From: Impatiens glandulifera
Taxonomy: Eukaryota > Streptophyta > Magnoliopsida > Ericales > Balsaminaceae
Reading direction: 5' to 3'
NCBI RefSeq assembly: GCF_907164915.1
Contig: NC_061865.1
Span: 57,308,587 to 57,372,586, forward strand
Length of the DNA: 64,000 nucleotides
In this document: piece after piece, positions 25,200-39,000 of the stretch
Layout: each line of letters begins with the position of its first letter
Numbering within the stretch: the stretch's first letter is position 1
Notes under the pieces: generated by a model
Databases searched by the model: none
What the model was told of the DNA's origin: nothing
The model's input: the letters and a program-made list of their open reading frames with translations, nothing else
Program-made: the position numbers and the translations under genes

Positions 25200-26901
25200 T
25201 TATATAAATATATTATTTGATTGGTGGGAGAGATTGTGGATTTATTGGAAGAAATGGATAATAAAGAAAGAAAAAAGATGAGGTTGTGAAAAAGAGTAGG
25301 TTCATTGATTTTGAAGTAATACTTATGAGGTATAAAAGGTAATAATAATAGTATGGTAAAAAATTAATTTTTTTTTTCTTTCAAAAATCATACTTTAATC
25401 ATTGAAGGGTAATGTGAATAGTATATATTAACAAAAAGATAAAATATTGTATGTAATGTACTTTAAGTTGTTAGAAAAAGTTTTACCCATAATGAAATAA
25501 TTGGGGTTCAATTTTTATTAAAAATATTGTCAATCATAATTACTTTTAGGATCATAGTACCTTCTTAAATTAAAAATAAATAAATGAGATTGAAATGTAA
25601 TTTGTTCATGTTGTATATTTTAGGATATTGATCTTATTATTGTATGTTAAATTTTTTTATAAGTTTTGTTTTTGAATTTTTGGGTTTCAAATGTAAAATG
25701 GTAAAATTATAAATAAGGATGATAATTTAATTCGTTAAATTGTATCTTATTTGATTGTCATATTGTAATTTTTTTCTGATTTATAAGTAGTTTGAATTGG
25801 GATGATATTTAAATAACTTACCTCAAATATTATAAATGTAAAACAAAATGTCATTCAACTCATTTATTCATCTATATAGTTATCAAAGAAGTTATAACAA
25901 AAATAATGTCATGCAATAACAAAGACATAACACATTTGTAGGAGAAAAAAAGTGTCTAAATAATAATAATAATAATAATAAATTAAAAACAAAATTACTA
26001 TGTTCAGGATATTTTTTATTTTTCTTAAACTTTTTTATTATGAATTTTTTTATTTATTTATCACTCGTACACAAGTGACAATGCCACGAACTTAAATATT
26101 TAATAGGATGATACTAAGTCTAAATTTCTTTCTATACGGTGAATTTGTATGAAATTGTATATTTATTTTTATTTGAAATTACTCATTTTTATTTTAAATA
26201 GTTAAACTTGAAAATAGTACAAAATAAATATCTAACTAAGTATAAACAATTTTTATTTGGCGATTTATAAAATTGGTGTTCTTTGTTAGAAGTCGATTGA
26301 GATTTCGGACCTCTTCCTTCACGCAATTGTGGTTATTTTTGTTATTAAACAAAACAATATTTTGTCTTAACAATTTCAAACATCGATTACTTATTTTATT
26401 ATATATCTGATATTTATGAATAAATAAAATATCAATTTAACTAATTTAATTATCGAATTTCAATGAATTAAGAGTTTTGATTATTGATTTTCTAAAATTC
26501 CGTAGTCAAAATTCTTAATTCGTTCAAATTCAATAATTAAATTAATTATATAAATATTTTTAGTTATTTATTTATAAATAAAAAATAAATTAATTATGTT
26601 TAAACGGTCGAGACAAACCTTGTTTTGTATAACTTTAACCATAAATAATCTCAAATTGCGAGGTTTCAAATAAAATGTCCAACATCACAATAAGAAGTCT
26701 CAATTTGAAAATTTTGTCATTTTTATTCTATGGTCGAATAATTTTGATAATTAATTTAAAATCGTTGATGATATTAGAAAAATTCTCGTGCAATGCATAC
26801 GAATAAAAATATAAAAATAATAATATAAATTTAATGTTTAAAATTCTTAATAAATCACAAATAAAATATTAAAATAAAAATATAACATTTTCATTCTACA
26901 T
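25200..26901. other. gene-free AT-rich spacer
   Basis: No ORF or RNA gene is supported. Contains a TAA tract near 25960-25980 and an ATT-rich stretch. No complete element recognised. Confidence 0.5.
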
Positions 26902-27214
26902 TTTATTCATTTCGGTAAAATAATTTATCTTCTCACATATCTTATCACATATTTTTTCTGAATAAACTCTTATCTCGTGACCTTACACTTTCATTTTGAT
27001 CAATCAAATATTTGATTCATATTTTTAACATTTAACATCGTGACCTCACACTTTGGTCAATCAAATATTTGATTTATATCTGTACTTATTTTGTTAGGTT
27101 ACAAATTCGAAACATACATATAACATTTTTATCCATTTATTCTCCTATATATATCTAAATTAATCACAGCTCTCGATCCGACAATCCGGACACTTTGAAA
27201 ATTAAGCATCATTA
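26902..27214 (+). repeat. SINE-like repeat, copy 2
   Basis: Colinear with copy 1 (13617-13966) from TTATTCATTTCGGTAAAA to AAGCATCATTA, with the B-box-like AAATTCGAAAC near 27103. The A-box region is damaged. It ends in a short TA tract and is immediately followed by copy 3 in the same orientation. Confidence 0.55.
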
Positions 27215-27233
27215 TATATATATATTATTAGAA

Positions 27234-27497
27234 CGTCCCGCGTTTATCAAATTTGGTGTTGAAATTATAATATAAAGTCTTGTTAGCCAAGTTGGTTAAA
27301 GTGTTGTACTTATGTCGTTAGGTTGCAAGTTTGTAACATACCTATAACATTTTTTATTTTATTTTTAACCGTTTTAAGTTTATGAACGGGTCAACCCACA
27401 ATCCGACCCAAATATCCATTTACTCTCACATATATATCCAAATTAAGCACAGCTCTCGACCCGATAATTTGGACACTTTGAAAAGTAAGCATCATTA
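27234..27497 (+). repeat. SINE-like repeat, copy 3
   Basis: Head-to-tail with copy 2 and lacking the first ~90 bases of the long copies. It has the clearest A-box-like sequence (TTAGCCAAGTTGG, 27282 on) and a B-box region AGGTTGCAAGTTTG near 27320. It ends AAGCATCATTA followed by a TA-rich tail. Confidence 0.55.
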
Positions 27498-28429
27498 TTT
27501 ATATATATAAATAAGATTCCAAGTATGCTGTGTTTATCATATTGGGATTAAAACTTATTTTTGACTAATAAACTCATTTTGTATTAAATTAAATTACATT
27601 ATTTTTTTTAAGGGATAATCACAATTTTAATGTAAATCTTATTTAATTGCCTGTATATTATATATTTTATATTACAATGTTATTATTTTATTTTTCATAA
27701 TATATATTATTTATATTTTAACTATATTAAAATATGAATTTTTATTTTTTTAATATTAATATTTTTTTATTTTTTAAGTATATCTTGATGTACCGAACCC
27801 ATTCCATCAAAATAATAATCAATAATATGTGAATGCATCATTATATTTTGTTAGATAAATAATTTATTTTTCAGATAAAAGAATAAATATACATTTTAAT
27901 AGTTTATTGTAATATTGACGTTAAAGGGTTATGATAGCTAGCTAGCTAAAAGACTTCTACAATTGTCATGTGACATTTATTCATATACTAAATAATTTAG
28001 ATACAAGCAATAACTTATAAATATTTATTTTGATAACTTAAATTATGTTTGATTATTTGTTTTATTTATTTTAAATTTAAATTTTAGTAAAAAAAATATA
28101 AGGGTATTTTAGATATTTTAGTAAATGAATAAAGTGATTTGATAGTTAAATGAAAATGATAGGATTAAATATTATATATTTTTTTTAATTTTGAAAAAAT
28201 CCAAAATACAACACGTTAGCAAAAACAGCTCAGAAAGGCCGGTTTGGTTTGATTTGATTGGACTTACTATTTTGTTTGAAAGTGTTTATAAAAAACAAAC
28301 TAAGCTGGCTTAATTAAACATCATCCAAACATGTCCTTAGTTTTCTCTCTCTTCACGAGAACATTAATTGTTCTTGCTTATTTCCTGGGTTTTTACAGAA
28401 GAAGATGAATGGCGGCATTATCAAATACA
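27498..28429. other. gene-free spacer upstream of the BIR3-like gene
   Basis: AT-rich. The 28010-28150 part resembles 3590-3790 and is an old dispersed repeat. No gene seen. Confidence 0.45.
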
Positions 28430-28478
28430 CCAAAAAAAAAAATTGTAAAAAAAAAAAAAAAAAAAAGAAAAAAAAAAG
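28430..28478. repeat. poly-A tract in the 5' region of the BIR3-like gene
   Basis: About 48 bases almost wholly A, with four interruptions. It may be a decayed retroelement tail or a dA:dT promoter element. It lies about 180 bp upstream of the ATG. Confidence 0.7.
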
Positions 28479-28655
28479 TGCATTATTGAATGTCACCTGA
28501 AAGTAGAGAGAGAGAGAGTAGTCAAACCGGATCTCTGTTTCTCTCTCTTAAATTCCCAATACCCTAAAATCAAATGAAGAAGACGACTACCCAAATCCCA
28601 GATTTTTAAAACCCAGATTCCATTGTTGATCATATCTTCACAAATCACAACAACG

Positions 28656-30443
28656 ATGAAGAAAACGATCATATTCAGATCTTTTACATTTCTTCTTCTT
28701 CTTATTGTGGCTGCCGCCATTGAAGACGATGTGAAATGTCTACAAGGAGTAAAGAAATCACTTCAAGATCCAAATCAAAACCTTGAATCATGGGTATTCA
28801 CTAATATCTCAGTTTCATTCATCTGTAAACAGCTAAACGGAGTATCCTGTTGGAACGAACAAGAAAGTCGTATCATTAGCTTACAACTACCATCAATGGG
28901 TCTCGCCGGTCAAATACCAGAATCTCTTCAATATTGCCGTAGTCTACAATCGCTTGAACTTCCCGGTAACGATCTATCAGGTTCAATCCCAACTCAAATC
29001 TGCAATTGGTTACCATATCTCACAACTTTAGATCTATCCAGTAATAGATTCTCCGGCCAGATCCCACCTGAAATCGCCAATTGTAGATTCTTAAACAATC
29101 TAATCCTCAATGATAACCAGTTTTCCGGCCGGATCCCTTATGGACTTGGTCAGCTCGATCGAATTCGAAAGTTCTCCGTTGCTAATAATGCTCTCACCGG
29201 TTTAATCCCGTCCGATCTAAACAAGTACCCATCTGAAGATTTCTCCGGTAACAATGGTCTCTGTGGAGAATCAATCGGAAAAAGATGTGGTAAATTGAGT
29301 AGTAAGAGTTTGGCGATTATCATCGCCGCCGGAGTTCTTGGTGCCGCCGGTTCGATTCTTCTCGCCTTTGGAGTTTGGTGGTGGTGCATATTGCCGTCGC
29401 AGAGGAAGAAGAGAAAGGGTTATGAAGAAAAAGGAAACTGGATTCAACGTTTGAGATCTCATCGTCTTCTTCAGGTAACCCTGTTTCAGAAACCAATCGT
29501 TAAGGTTAAGCTGAATGATTTAATGGCTGCGACTAACAATTTTGATCCTGAAAACATCGTTAATTCGACTAAAACCGGTGAATCATACAAAGCTGTATTA
29601 TCAGATGGATCAACATTATCAATCAAGAGATTAACCATTTGTAAATTAAACCAGAAACAATTCAAAATCGAAATGCACAAATTAGGTCAACTTCGTCATT
29701 CAAATCTAGTTCCCTTATTAGGTTTCTGTTTAGTAGAAGATGAAAAGCTCTTAGTTTACAAACACATGCCAAATGGGTCACTGCATTCTCTTCTCCACAC
29801 ATCAACCGTTTCATTAGACTGGCCAACCCGACTCAGGATCGCAATCGGCTCTGCCCGAGGCCTCGCCTGGCTCCATCACGGCTCAGACCCGCCCTACATT
29901 CATCAATACATAAGCTCAAACGTAATTCTACTCGACGACGATATGGAGCCACGAGTCACTGATTTCGGTCTATCCAGACTACTCTGTTCTGGGTCGGGGT
30001 CGGTTTCAGGTCATGACTCTAATGACTGTTTCGGTGAATTGGGTTATATTGCACCAGAATTCTCGGGCAGCAGTTCTGTCAGGACCACGAAATCTGATGT
30101 TTATAGTTTTGGAGTTGTTCTTCTCGAGCTTGTGACTGGTGAGAAGGGTGTTGAGGTTGGTAATGGGGGTGAAGGGTTTAAAGGAAATCTTGTGGATTGG
30201 GTTAGCCAGTTGACTGTTTCGGGTCGAGCTCAAGATGCTATCGATAAGAGATTGTTGGGAAGAGGATATGATAACGAAATGGTGCGATTTTTTAAGCTTG
30301 GGAGTAGTTGTGTCGCGTCTAGACCAAAGGAGAGGCCTTCTTTGTATAGCGTTTATGAATCGTTGAAGACGATGGGTGAGCAACATGGATTCAGCGAGCA
30401 GATTAATGAATTTCCGGCTATGAATTATGGGAAACTAGATTAG
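28656..30443 (+). CDS. BIR3: BIR3/BIR2-like LRR receptor-like (pseudo)kinase
   Basis: Single-exon gene of 595 residues, ATG at 28656; in-frame sequence further 5' has only a TTG. Closest in my knowledge to Arabidopsis At1g27190 (BIR3), also intronless; BIR proteins hold BAK1/SERK co-receptors in check at the plasma membrane. Signal peptide 1-22. The LRR cap (residues about 23-75) contains GVSCWN. About five LRRs follow, then a GNNGLCG capping motif. The transmembrane helix is about 218-241, after which comes a basic stop-transfer. The kinase-like domain spans about 300-580. It lacks a Gly-rich loop (TKTGESYKAV) and has HQY in place of HRD (416-418). It keeps the beta-3 Lys (IKRL, about 324), DFG (436-438) and APE. 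The HQY and loop changes indicate weak or no catalysis. The C-terminus SRPKERPSLYSVYESLK is family-typical. Confidence 0.93.
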   Translation: MKKTIIFRSFTFLLLLIVAAAIEDDVKCLQGVKKSLQDPNQNLESWVFTNISVSFICKQLNGVSCWNEQESRIISLQLPSMGLAGQIPESLQYCRSLQSLELPGNDLSGSIPTQICNWLPYLTTLDLSSNRFSGQIPPEIANCRFLNNLILNDNQFSGRIPYGLGQLDRIRKFSVANNALTGLIPSDLNKYPSEDFSGNNGLCGESIGKRCGKLSSKSLAIIIAAGVLGAAGSILLAFGVWWWCILPSQRKKRKGYEEKGNWIQRLRSHRLLQVTLFQKPIVKVKLNDLMAATNNFDPENIVNSTKTGESYKAVLSDGSTLSIKRLTICKLNQKQFKIEMHKLGQLRHSNLVPLLGFCLVEDEKLLVYKHMPNGSLHSLLHTSTVSLDWPTRLRIAIGSARGLAWLHHGSDPPYIHQYISSNVILLDDDMEPRVTDFGLSRLLCSGSGSVSGHDSNDCFGELGYIAPEFSGSSSVRTTKSDVYSFGVVLLELVTGEKGVEVGNGGEGFKGNLVDWVSQLTVSGRAQDAIDKRLLGRGYDNEMVRFFKLGSSCVASRPKERPSLYSVYESLKTMGEQHGFSEQINEFPAMNYGKLD

Positions 30444-30717
30444 GTTTAGAATTAAGATTGAGATGAGATCTATTTGTGTTTAGAAGTGAGTTTTATTGAT
30501 GTTCAAAATTGTTATGTATTTGGTTAGGTTATCTCTATGTGTTCTTACTAAATTCCTTTGACTTGATTAAACTTTGAATTTGTTATTGATATAAGAAGTA
30601 TGTTTTCTAAGTTCTTTGAGTTTGATCATTAAGATATTCTTTTTAATTAATGGTAAAACATGTTTATTGAAATTTGAATTTTTTGAATTTTGTAAATATT
30701 TATGGAGAAAAATACAC

Positions 30718-30926
30718 ATTGACCATGTTTGAAAACAGTCCTAATGCAATGAAGACAGTCATAATGCAAGAACAAATATTATTAAATTTATTAATATATA
30801 CATAATTAAAATATAATTTTATTTAAATTAACATTCTAAACAAATATTTAAAAAATAATAATTTTTAAATAAATTAATAAAAACCGTCCAAACCCAAGGA
30901 ATTGAATGTTTCCAAACAGGGACAAT
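30718..30926. mobile_element. about 209-bp MITE candidate (hAT-like ends)
   Basis: Left end ATTGACCATGTTTGAAAACA and the complement of the right end ATTGTCCCTGTTTGGAAACA form imperfect terminal inverted repeats (about 18 of 23 including the next bases). The interior is AT-rich and non-coding. No clear target duplication. It is about 275 bp downstream of the BIR3-like stop codon. Confidence 0.5.
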
Positions 30927-32436
30927 TATATAATGTTGTTTGGGTTGAAATATAATGTCAACTTCTAATCTATAGTCAAAATCAATAAAAATTCAGTAAA
31001 TCCATTGTATTTAATAAATAAGATTCTATAGATTATTTTTCAATTCTCTTAATCTATACATAATAATAGTTTATAGAATTTAATGTAGAACTTAAAATAT
31101 GTTTTATTTTTTAATTAAGTAGAGTACTTTAAGGGTAGAAGTCTAGACTATTCTAAATTAAAATGATACATTTTCTATAGAAATTGTGTTAACTAAAAAA
31201 ATGTTATATAATAATTTTACACATATAATATCATTACAAATAAAAAATGATTCATTATAATATATAGGGTTCAAATATTTTTATTATTAATTAAATGATA
31301 TAATTTAAATAGTGATAATGGTTTTGTCAACTGGCTAGTTTTATATTTTTTTAACAAGAAATATTTAAAAATGAATGTTAGATACCTAACATATTTAGCA
31401 ATATATATATAAGTACAATAATTTATTTAGATAAGAATAGAAAAATAAAATTTTATCAAATAGTTGTAATGATGCAGTTGATAAGCTACCCCATCATCAC
31501 GCTCTAAATTTTCTAGAAAAATAATTAGTGGGGCTCATGCATGCAATAAGTGTCATACATGAATAATTTTTTATTTATTTTTATTTTAAGATTAAAATTA
31601 ATAAAATGTTATCCAAAAGAATGTAATCCCCAAATACAAAATAGATCGATATATCCAAGACTATTAAAAATAAAAATAAATGACAAATTGACAATTTAGT
31701 GAAAAAAATATACTCAAAATAAGCTTTTTATTATTTTAGAGCTTATTGTACAATTATAGTCTTTCATAAATCTAATAACCCCACATATTAGTTTCGCTTT
31801 TACTTCGGAATGCGATTAATCCCAACAGGTTAACTCGATAGCTCGCAAAAATAATCAACTAAACAAGCAAAACTTTTCGTGAAACGAACTCAAACCCATA
31901 ACCTCAGAAATATGTGTATTTCATTAGAGACTTGGTCACGAGTTCAAGTCATAATTGTATAATCCCGGGTTTTCAAGAATTTGAAAACGAGTGAGAAGAC
32001 GAACATGACTTGAACCCTAGAATATTAAAACTCAATTGAAAATCTGGTTTTTATAAGCTAAAATGAGGTTATTTAGCCCTAGATCAAACAATGCCGGTTT
32101 TGATCTCCATAAATGACAAACAATTACGGAAAAGAGCCATTTGACCTCAAATAACACACATCCATTAAAATATATTGTACCTCTAGAAGAAAAAAAATAC
32201 ATTTTAACATATTTATAACATGTCATTGTTCCTTCATATCCCTTTTTATAATGAAATATACAATGACATCCACAAAAAAACATGAAATTAAATAAACCTC
32301 TGAATTCCTTACAGCACTACTAAAATGAACACAGAAGAGTGTCTGGCTGGCAAGTTGAAAGAATAAGAACCTGTTTGTTGGTGGCAGAATGATGTAAACA
32401 AACAGTGACGGTTACTGACAGCAGTATGAACATGTA
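30927..32436. other. gene-free spacer between BIR3-like and PP2A genes
   Basis: AT-rich to about 31700, then mixed composition. The last few hundred bases before 32437 should include the PP2A 3' UTR. An 83-codon minus ORF at 32032-32283 has no family resemblance. Confidence 0.5.
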
Positions 32437-34458
<2,022 letters not shown>

Positions 34459-34794
34459 GTTTCTTTTCGATCGAGATCAACAGGATATATATCAATAAAG
34501 CTCAGTAATACAAAATCAATTCAAACAAGATCAAAACAGAGAGAAAGTACCTAATGATTTAACTCAATAATCAAACCGAATCAGCATCAGATTATTTGGT
34601 TTTCGTTCCAGGATCGGTGATTCTTCGGACAACAGAGAGAGAGAGATGGAGAGAGAGAGGGGTCAATCTTAGCCTCTCATTTTCCTCATCATTTTCTAGT
34701 ATTGACTATTGAGATTGGTCTCCATGAACAAAGCTTTCTATCTTTCTCTCTCTAGAAATTGCCAAAATGTTTAATCTCTATGCATATACGGTAT

Positions 34795-34802
34795 TATATA
34801 TA
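34795..34802 (-). promoter_or_regulatory. TATA box of the PP2A gene
   Basis: TATATATA read on the minus strand. About 340 bp separates it from the PP2A ATG, so the leader is long and CT/GA-rich (GAGAGAGA near 34635-34660). A leader intron is possible. The box lies only about 32 bp from the end of the MITE that begins at 34835. Confidence 0.5.
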
Positions 34803-34834
34803 GCTGAGGTAGATATCTCATCATTCTACATTAA

Positions 34835-35489
34835 GACCAGCCGCAGCAGGGGAGCAAATGAGGTGTTATTTGGGTGTCAAAAGAGGAGGGTGGGAGGCAG
34901 CAGGGGGGCAAAAATGGGGATCAAATTTTGGGTGTCAAAATTTGATACGGGTGTCAAATTTTGTTTGGCCAATGAGACGCTGCCATGTGGCAGTTTAATA
35001 TTTACTTTTGATTTTAATTTTCTTATTTTAAAAATACATTTTAATAATAATTGATCAATAAAAAAAAAAAAAAAATTATATCAATATTTTTTATTTTTCA
35101 CGATCTATAAATAGAGACTTGGTTTGTGTCATTTGGACACCAAAAAATTTCAGAAATTTTCTACCATATTATCATCCTTGTTTGTATCACCTTTCTTTTG
35201 AAATCTTCGTTTTAAAAAATTAAAAAATTACCAATGTTTAGAGTGTTTGTTTTCTAATTCGTTTTAAATAATATTTGTATGTTGATGAATAATATTGTTT
35301 GTGGTTAAAAAAAATAAAATTATGTATATGTTTAAATGATGTGGAAGTGAGAGAAAGTGAAAAAGTAATTTTGATACCTTGAATAACACGCTGCTGTATG
35401 AAATGTTAAAAAGTGGGTGTTAAAAGAGGTGTTAAGCTGACGTGGCAGGGTGTTAAATGAAAAAATTTGACACCCTGCTGTGGGTAGTC
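34835..35489. mobile_element. 655-bp PIF/Harbinger-type MITE
   Basis: Terminal inverted repeats GACCAGCCGCAGCAGGG (34835-34851) and, as complement of the right end, GACTACCCACAGCAGGG (35489-35473) match at 13 of 17 positions. Both ends are flanked by TAA (34832-34834 and 35490-35492), the 3-bp target duplication characteristic of PIF/Harbinger. Subterminal regions repeat GGGTGTCAAA/GGTGTTAAA motifs. The interior holds a TATA-like CTATAAATAGAGAC near 35105, perhaps from the parent transposase gene. There is no transposase. The 95-codon ORF across the left end is not a gene. Confidence 0.8.
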
Positions 35490-35579
35490 TAAGCAAAATG
35501 TATTTATGAAGCAAAACCAACTACATACACAAATGGGCCCCCATTTGTTTATCTTTGTATAAGTAAACTCCAAATATAA

Positions 35580-35720
35580 AAAGTTAGTCAAAAACAATAA
35601 TTAATCATTTATTACATAAAAATAATAATAATAAAGTTAGTCAAAAACAATAATCAATTATTTATTAAAAAAAAATGATAATGATAATGATAATAAAGTT
35701 AGTCAAAAACAATAATCTTT
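35580..35720. repeat. three-copy tandem repeat, period about 53-62 bp
   Basis: AAAGTTAGTCAAAAACAATAA recurs (without its last base in this list) at about 35579, 35633 and 35695, separated by ATAATAATA or ATGATAATGATAAT simple repeats. These vary in number and explain the unequal period. Confidence 0.75.
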
Positions 35721-35805
35721 GGGTATATATATTCTTTAGGTGATGTCATCTACTAATAATAATAATATTATTATTATATATTCTTAATTTTGGTTGGTGT
35801 CTAAT

Positions 35806-36090
35806 TGTTAAGAAATATAAATTGATGCAATTAATACGATAAATATATATATTTTAGGTTAATATCTCAATTATTTTTATTATTATGATTTTTTTTTTTA
35901 AATTACCTAGTTTAAGAGAAATAGTTGAACATTTAATTATAGTCTTTGATGTGAATCATTAATAATGTTATTATTACGAGGTTTTCTTATATTTGTTTTA
36001 AAAAATGGAAAAATTCAGTCGGGAAATTAATCGTTGTTCTTCTCGAGGACATACGAATTTGATAACGTGTTTTTTCTTTTTGTCAATATT
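35806..36090 (+). mobile_element. broken LINE 3' end, copy C
   Basis: Shows the same order as the last ~280 bases of LINE copies A and B: ATTGATGCAATTAATACGAT, then CTAGTTTAAGAGAAATAGTTG, then ATCATTAATAATGTTATTAT, and a tail around GGGAAATTAATCG and GATAACGTG. It is heavily decayed with inserted T-runs. Same plus orientation. Confidence 0.5.
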
Positions 36091-39000
36091 TAAACGATAT
36101 TTTTTTTAATATATATGAATATTTGAAAAAATATATATTATTTAAGAGATTATTTTATATAATATTGAATATTAGAAATGAATAATCAAATCGATTTTTA
36201 GTGTCAGATAATATTTTTCAAACCAATAAAAATTACTCTTTATTGTTTAAAATTTTCAAATATATGTTATAATGAATGGTGAATCAAATTTAATAAATAT
36301 GTGATATAATCTTTGTTCTAATTACTAAATTTTTTTTATTAATTTTTTAATTTTAATCATAGTCAGTTTAGTGGTTTAATCGTCACTAAACAGACTAATC
36401 AAACGCTAAAAGTTTAAAATATAGAATAGCGTCATGATTTTTGACTATTTAAAATAAATATTAAATTTATCACAATTTTCATTCTACATTGTGATGCTAA
36501 TTTTACCACTTTTACTTCTTTGCGGCAAATAAATTAAAAAAATTGTTTAAGCCACAAATAAGTAAAGTTCAATGAAGTGTGTAATCAAATTTTAAAAAAA
36601 AAAAAATTTATTAAAAGTAAGGTCATCTCTTTTAGTTTCAATTTTTTTCCAATAAACACTAATATTAACAAAAGAATGTGACATAGAGACAAACAAGCAT
36701 GGCCAATCAACAAGATTGCAATAAATAATTAATAAAATTCTAAAAAGAAAAAATTAATATACCAAAAACTCATTAACACCTAACAAACACATACTAATGC
36801 ATTCAATTTTCATTAAGGATGTCCTAGAGAAGGAGATCATCATTCAAATAGGAAAATAAAAACCAATACATTCCTAAACTCATATAGAGATAATGAAGTC
36901 AACTTAAAGTTATCTTTTTCACGTTTTGAATTTCAAAATATCAAAATCACGAATTCAATTATTATTTAAAATATTTTAAGGTGGAGTAAATTAAAAACAA
37001 AATTAAAGTAGTAAATAATGAATCATAGAAGTTTTATTCTCAAAATTTATTCTATTTAATGTTCTAGAGTCATGTCATCTGGTGGGCTGCAATCCTACAA
37101 AGTTCAACCCCATTCCCCAAAGCTTCCCATTATGGATTAATTTGGCATTACCTTTACCACCTTCAAAGTGCTCCACGATAAATCCCAAATAATTTTAATA
37201 TATGAACAATGAAGAAGAATACATGTATTGTTGTTTCATTTATTGTATAACATAAATAACATCGTCTAACCGATATGCCTCTGATGCACAAATATTTTTT
37301 TTTATCAAGATTCTACTAATGTTTCTAAGAGTATCTCATATGAAGGGGTCTTCCACCACATTTGTGGTGGATTCATAATATTGCTCGACCCTATATTGTT
37401 CTATGTCATTTGAATACGCTACGCCATTAGTTACAACATTTCCCATAAGTGACAGTTGTGTAAATTGAGTTTTTGAGTCTTGTCATGAATCAATCTTCCT
37501 CTAAACAATATTTTTTTATGTTAGCATTAACACAAGATGATTATGTCGTTGACAAACAAATATTGACTTGTAGTTGAGTTTTCGGGCACACTCTTAAAAC
37601 TTCAAACATGACTAAGGACCTCCTTTTATACAATATTATCAAGATCCATTTCCCAATCAACTTGAAAGTCTAATAGTTTCCCTTTGTTTTAGTGAGTTTT
37701 CCTTCTTTTGAGTATTTTTGTAAAAATTTCTAAGCTTCAGGACTTTATTTTTCATATTGTTGGACTATTTAAGAGAAAAAAATAAATTCAAAATAGAGGT
37801 GATAATGATGAGTCAGCAATTTATCTAGAACCACATCCTTTGATAAACAAAAAAAATAAAATTGCACACTAGGATGGGACATAGACAATACATGAGTTGG
37901 CCTAGCTTGATTAAAAAAAAAGTGAAATGAAACTACATTATTTGAACAAAGAATAATTTCAAACGCAATAAATTGTTAAAGGGTAAGATTCGTGGATGAG
38001 TGTATTATCATAGAGATTAAAAGTCTCTTATTTGAATTTCAATATATAGGAAGATAGTAAGTACAAACTTCTTACAATTAAAAAATAAAATATTAGAATA
38101 TTTTGATATATTAATTTGAACAAAAATTACTTATTTTTTCACCAAATATTTTTTTATAAATGATTTATATACTATTATCTCACTCTCAATACTTATACTT
38201 TATTATTTGTATAGTAGGTCCATCATTTAATTGGTAATTCAAACACTGATTTAAAATACTAATTTGAATTAAAATTGGATTAAATTGAGTTCGAATAGTA
38301 TTATATTCGAATTTAAATTAGAATTATCTAAATTATTCAAAAAAAAAAAGAAAATATTTTTTTTTTGTTTTTTACTAATTTGTACCTCACTAAATATATA
38401 TTTTTTTCTAATTTTTTAGCCATCAATTTAACATTTTATTGTTCTGGAGTAAATTTTCTGTTTAGTTAATTAAATTAAAAATATTTCAATAATTGTATTA
38501 CTTTAAAAAAAATTATAATTATTATTGAAAAAATAAAATAATAAATTTATTGACTATCTCATCTTATAATTATTATAAAAATTTTTTAAGAGAAGTGATA
38601 GAGAGAGGGAATAACTTGCATCACCTTAGTTGGAAAATGTAAAAGTGAGAGAAATTATTTGATTTTTCAGCAATAAGATTATGCCAAGTCATTCTCTCAC
38701 CAAATTCCTTCACCTAATCATTTCTTTTTTTTTTAATTATAAAAAAAATATTATTATTATTTTTTTGAAATTTAACAATAATATATTTTTTTTGAATTAA
38801 GTAATTTATAAAAATTATAAATAAAAAGTTATGAACATATTAAACATTAATTAGAATAAAATATATTAAGTAATGAGATAAAAAAATATTAAATTAAATT
38901 ATTTAAATCATATTTAATCCAATTTGTATTAATTGGTTTTAATTACGTTTTTAGATAAATTTTATATAGATTTTGTTTAAATCGTTTAACATATTGGTTT

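Noticed and set aside
34767..35054. 95-codon ORF spanning the Harbinger MITE left end
   Set aside because: It runs across the element boundary and has no resemblance to transposase or MYB-like Harbinger proteins.
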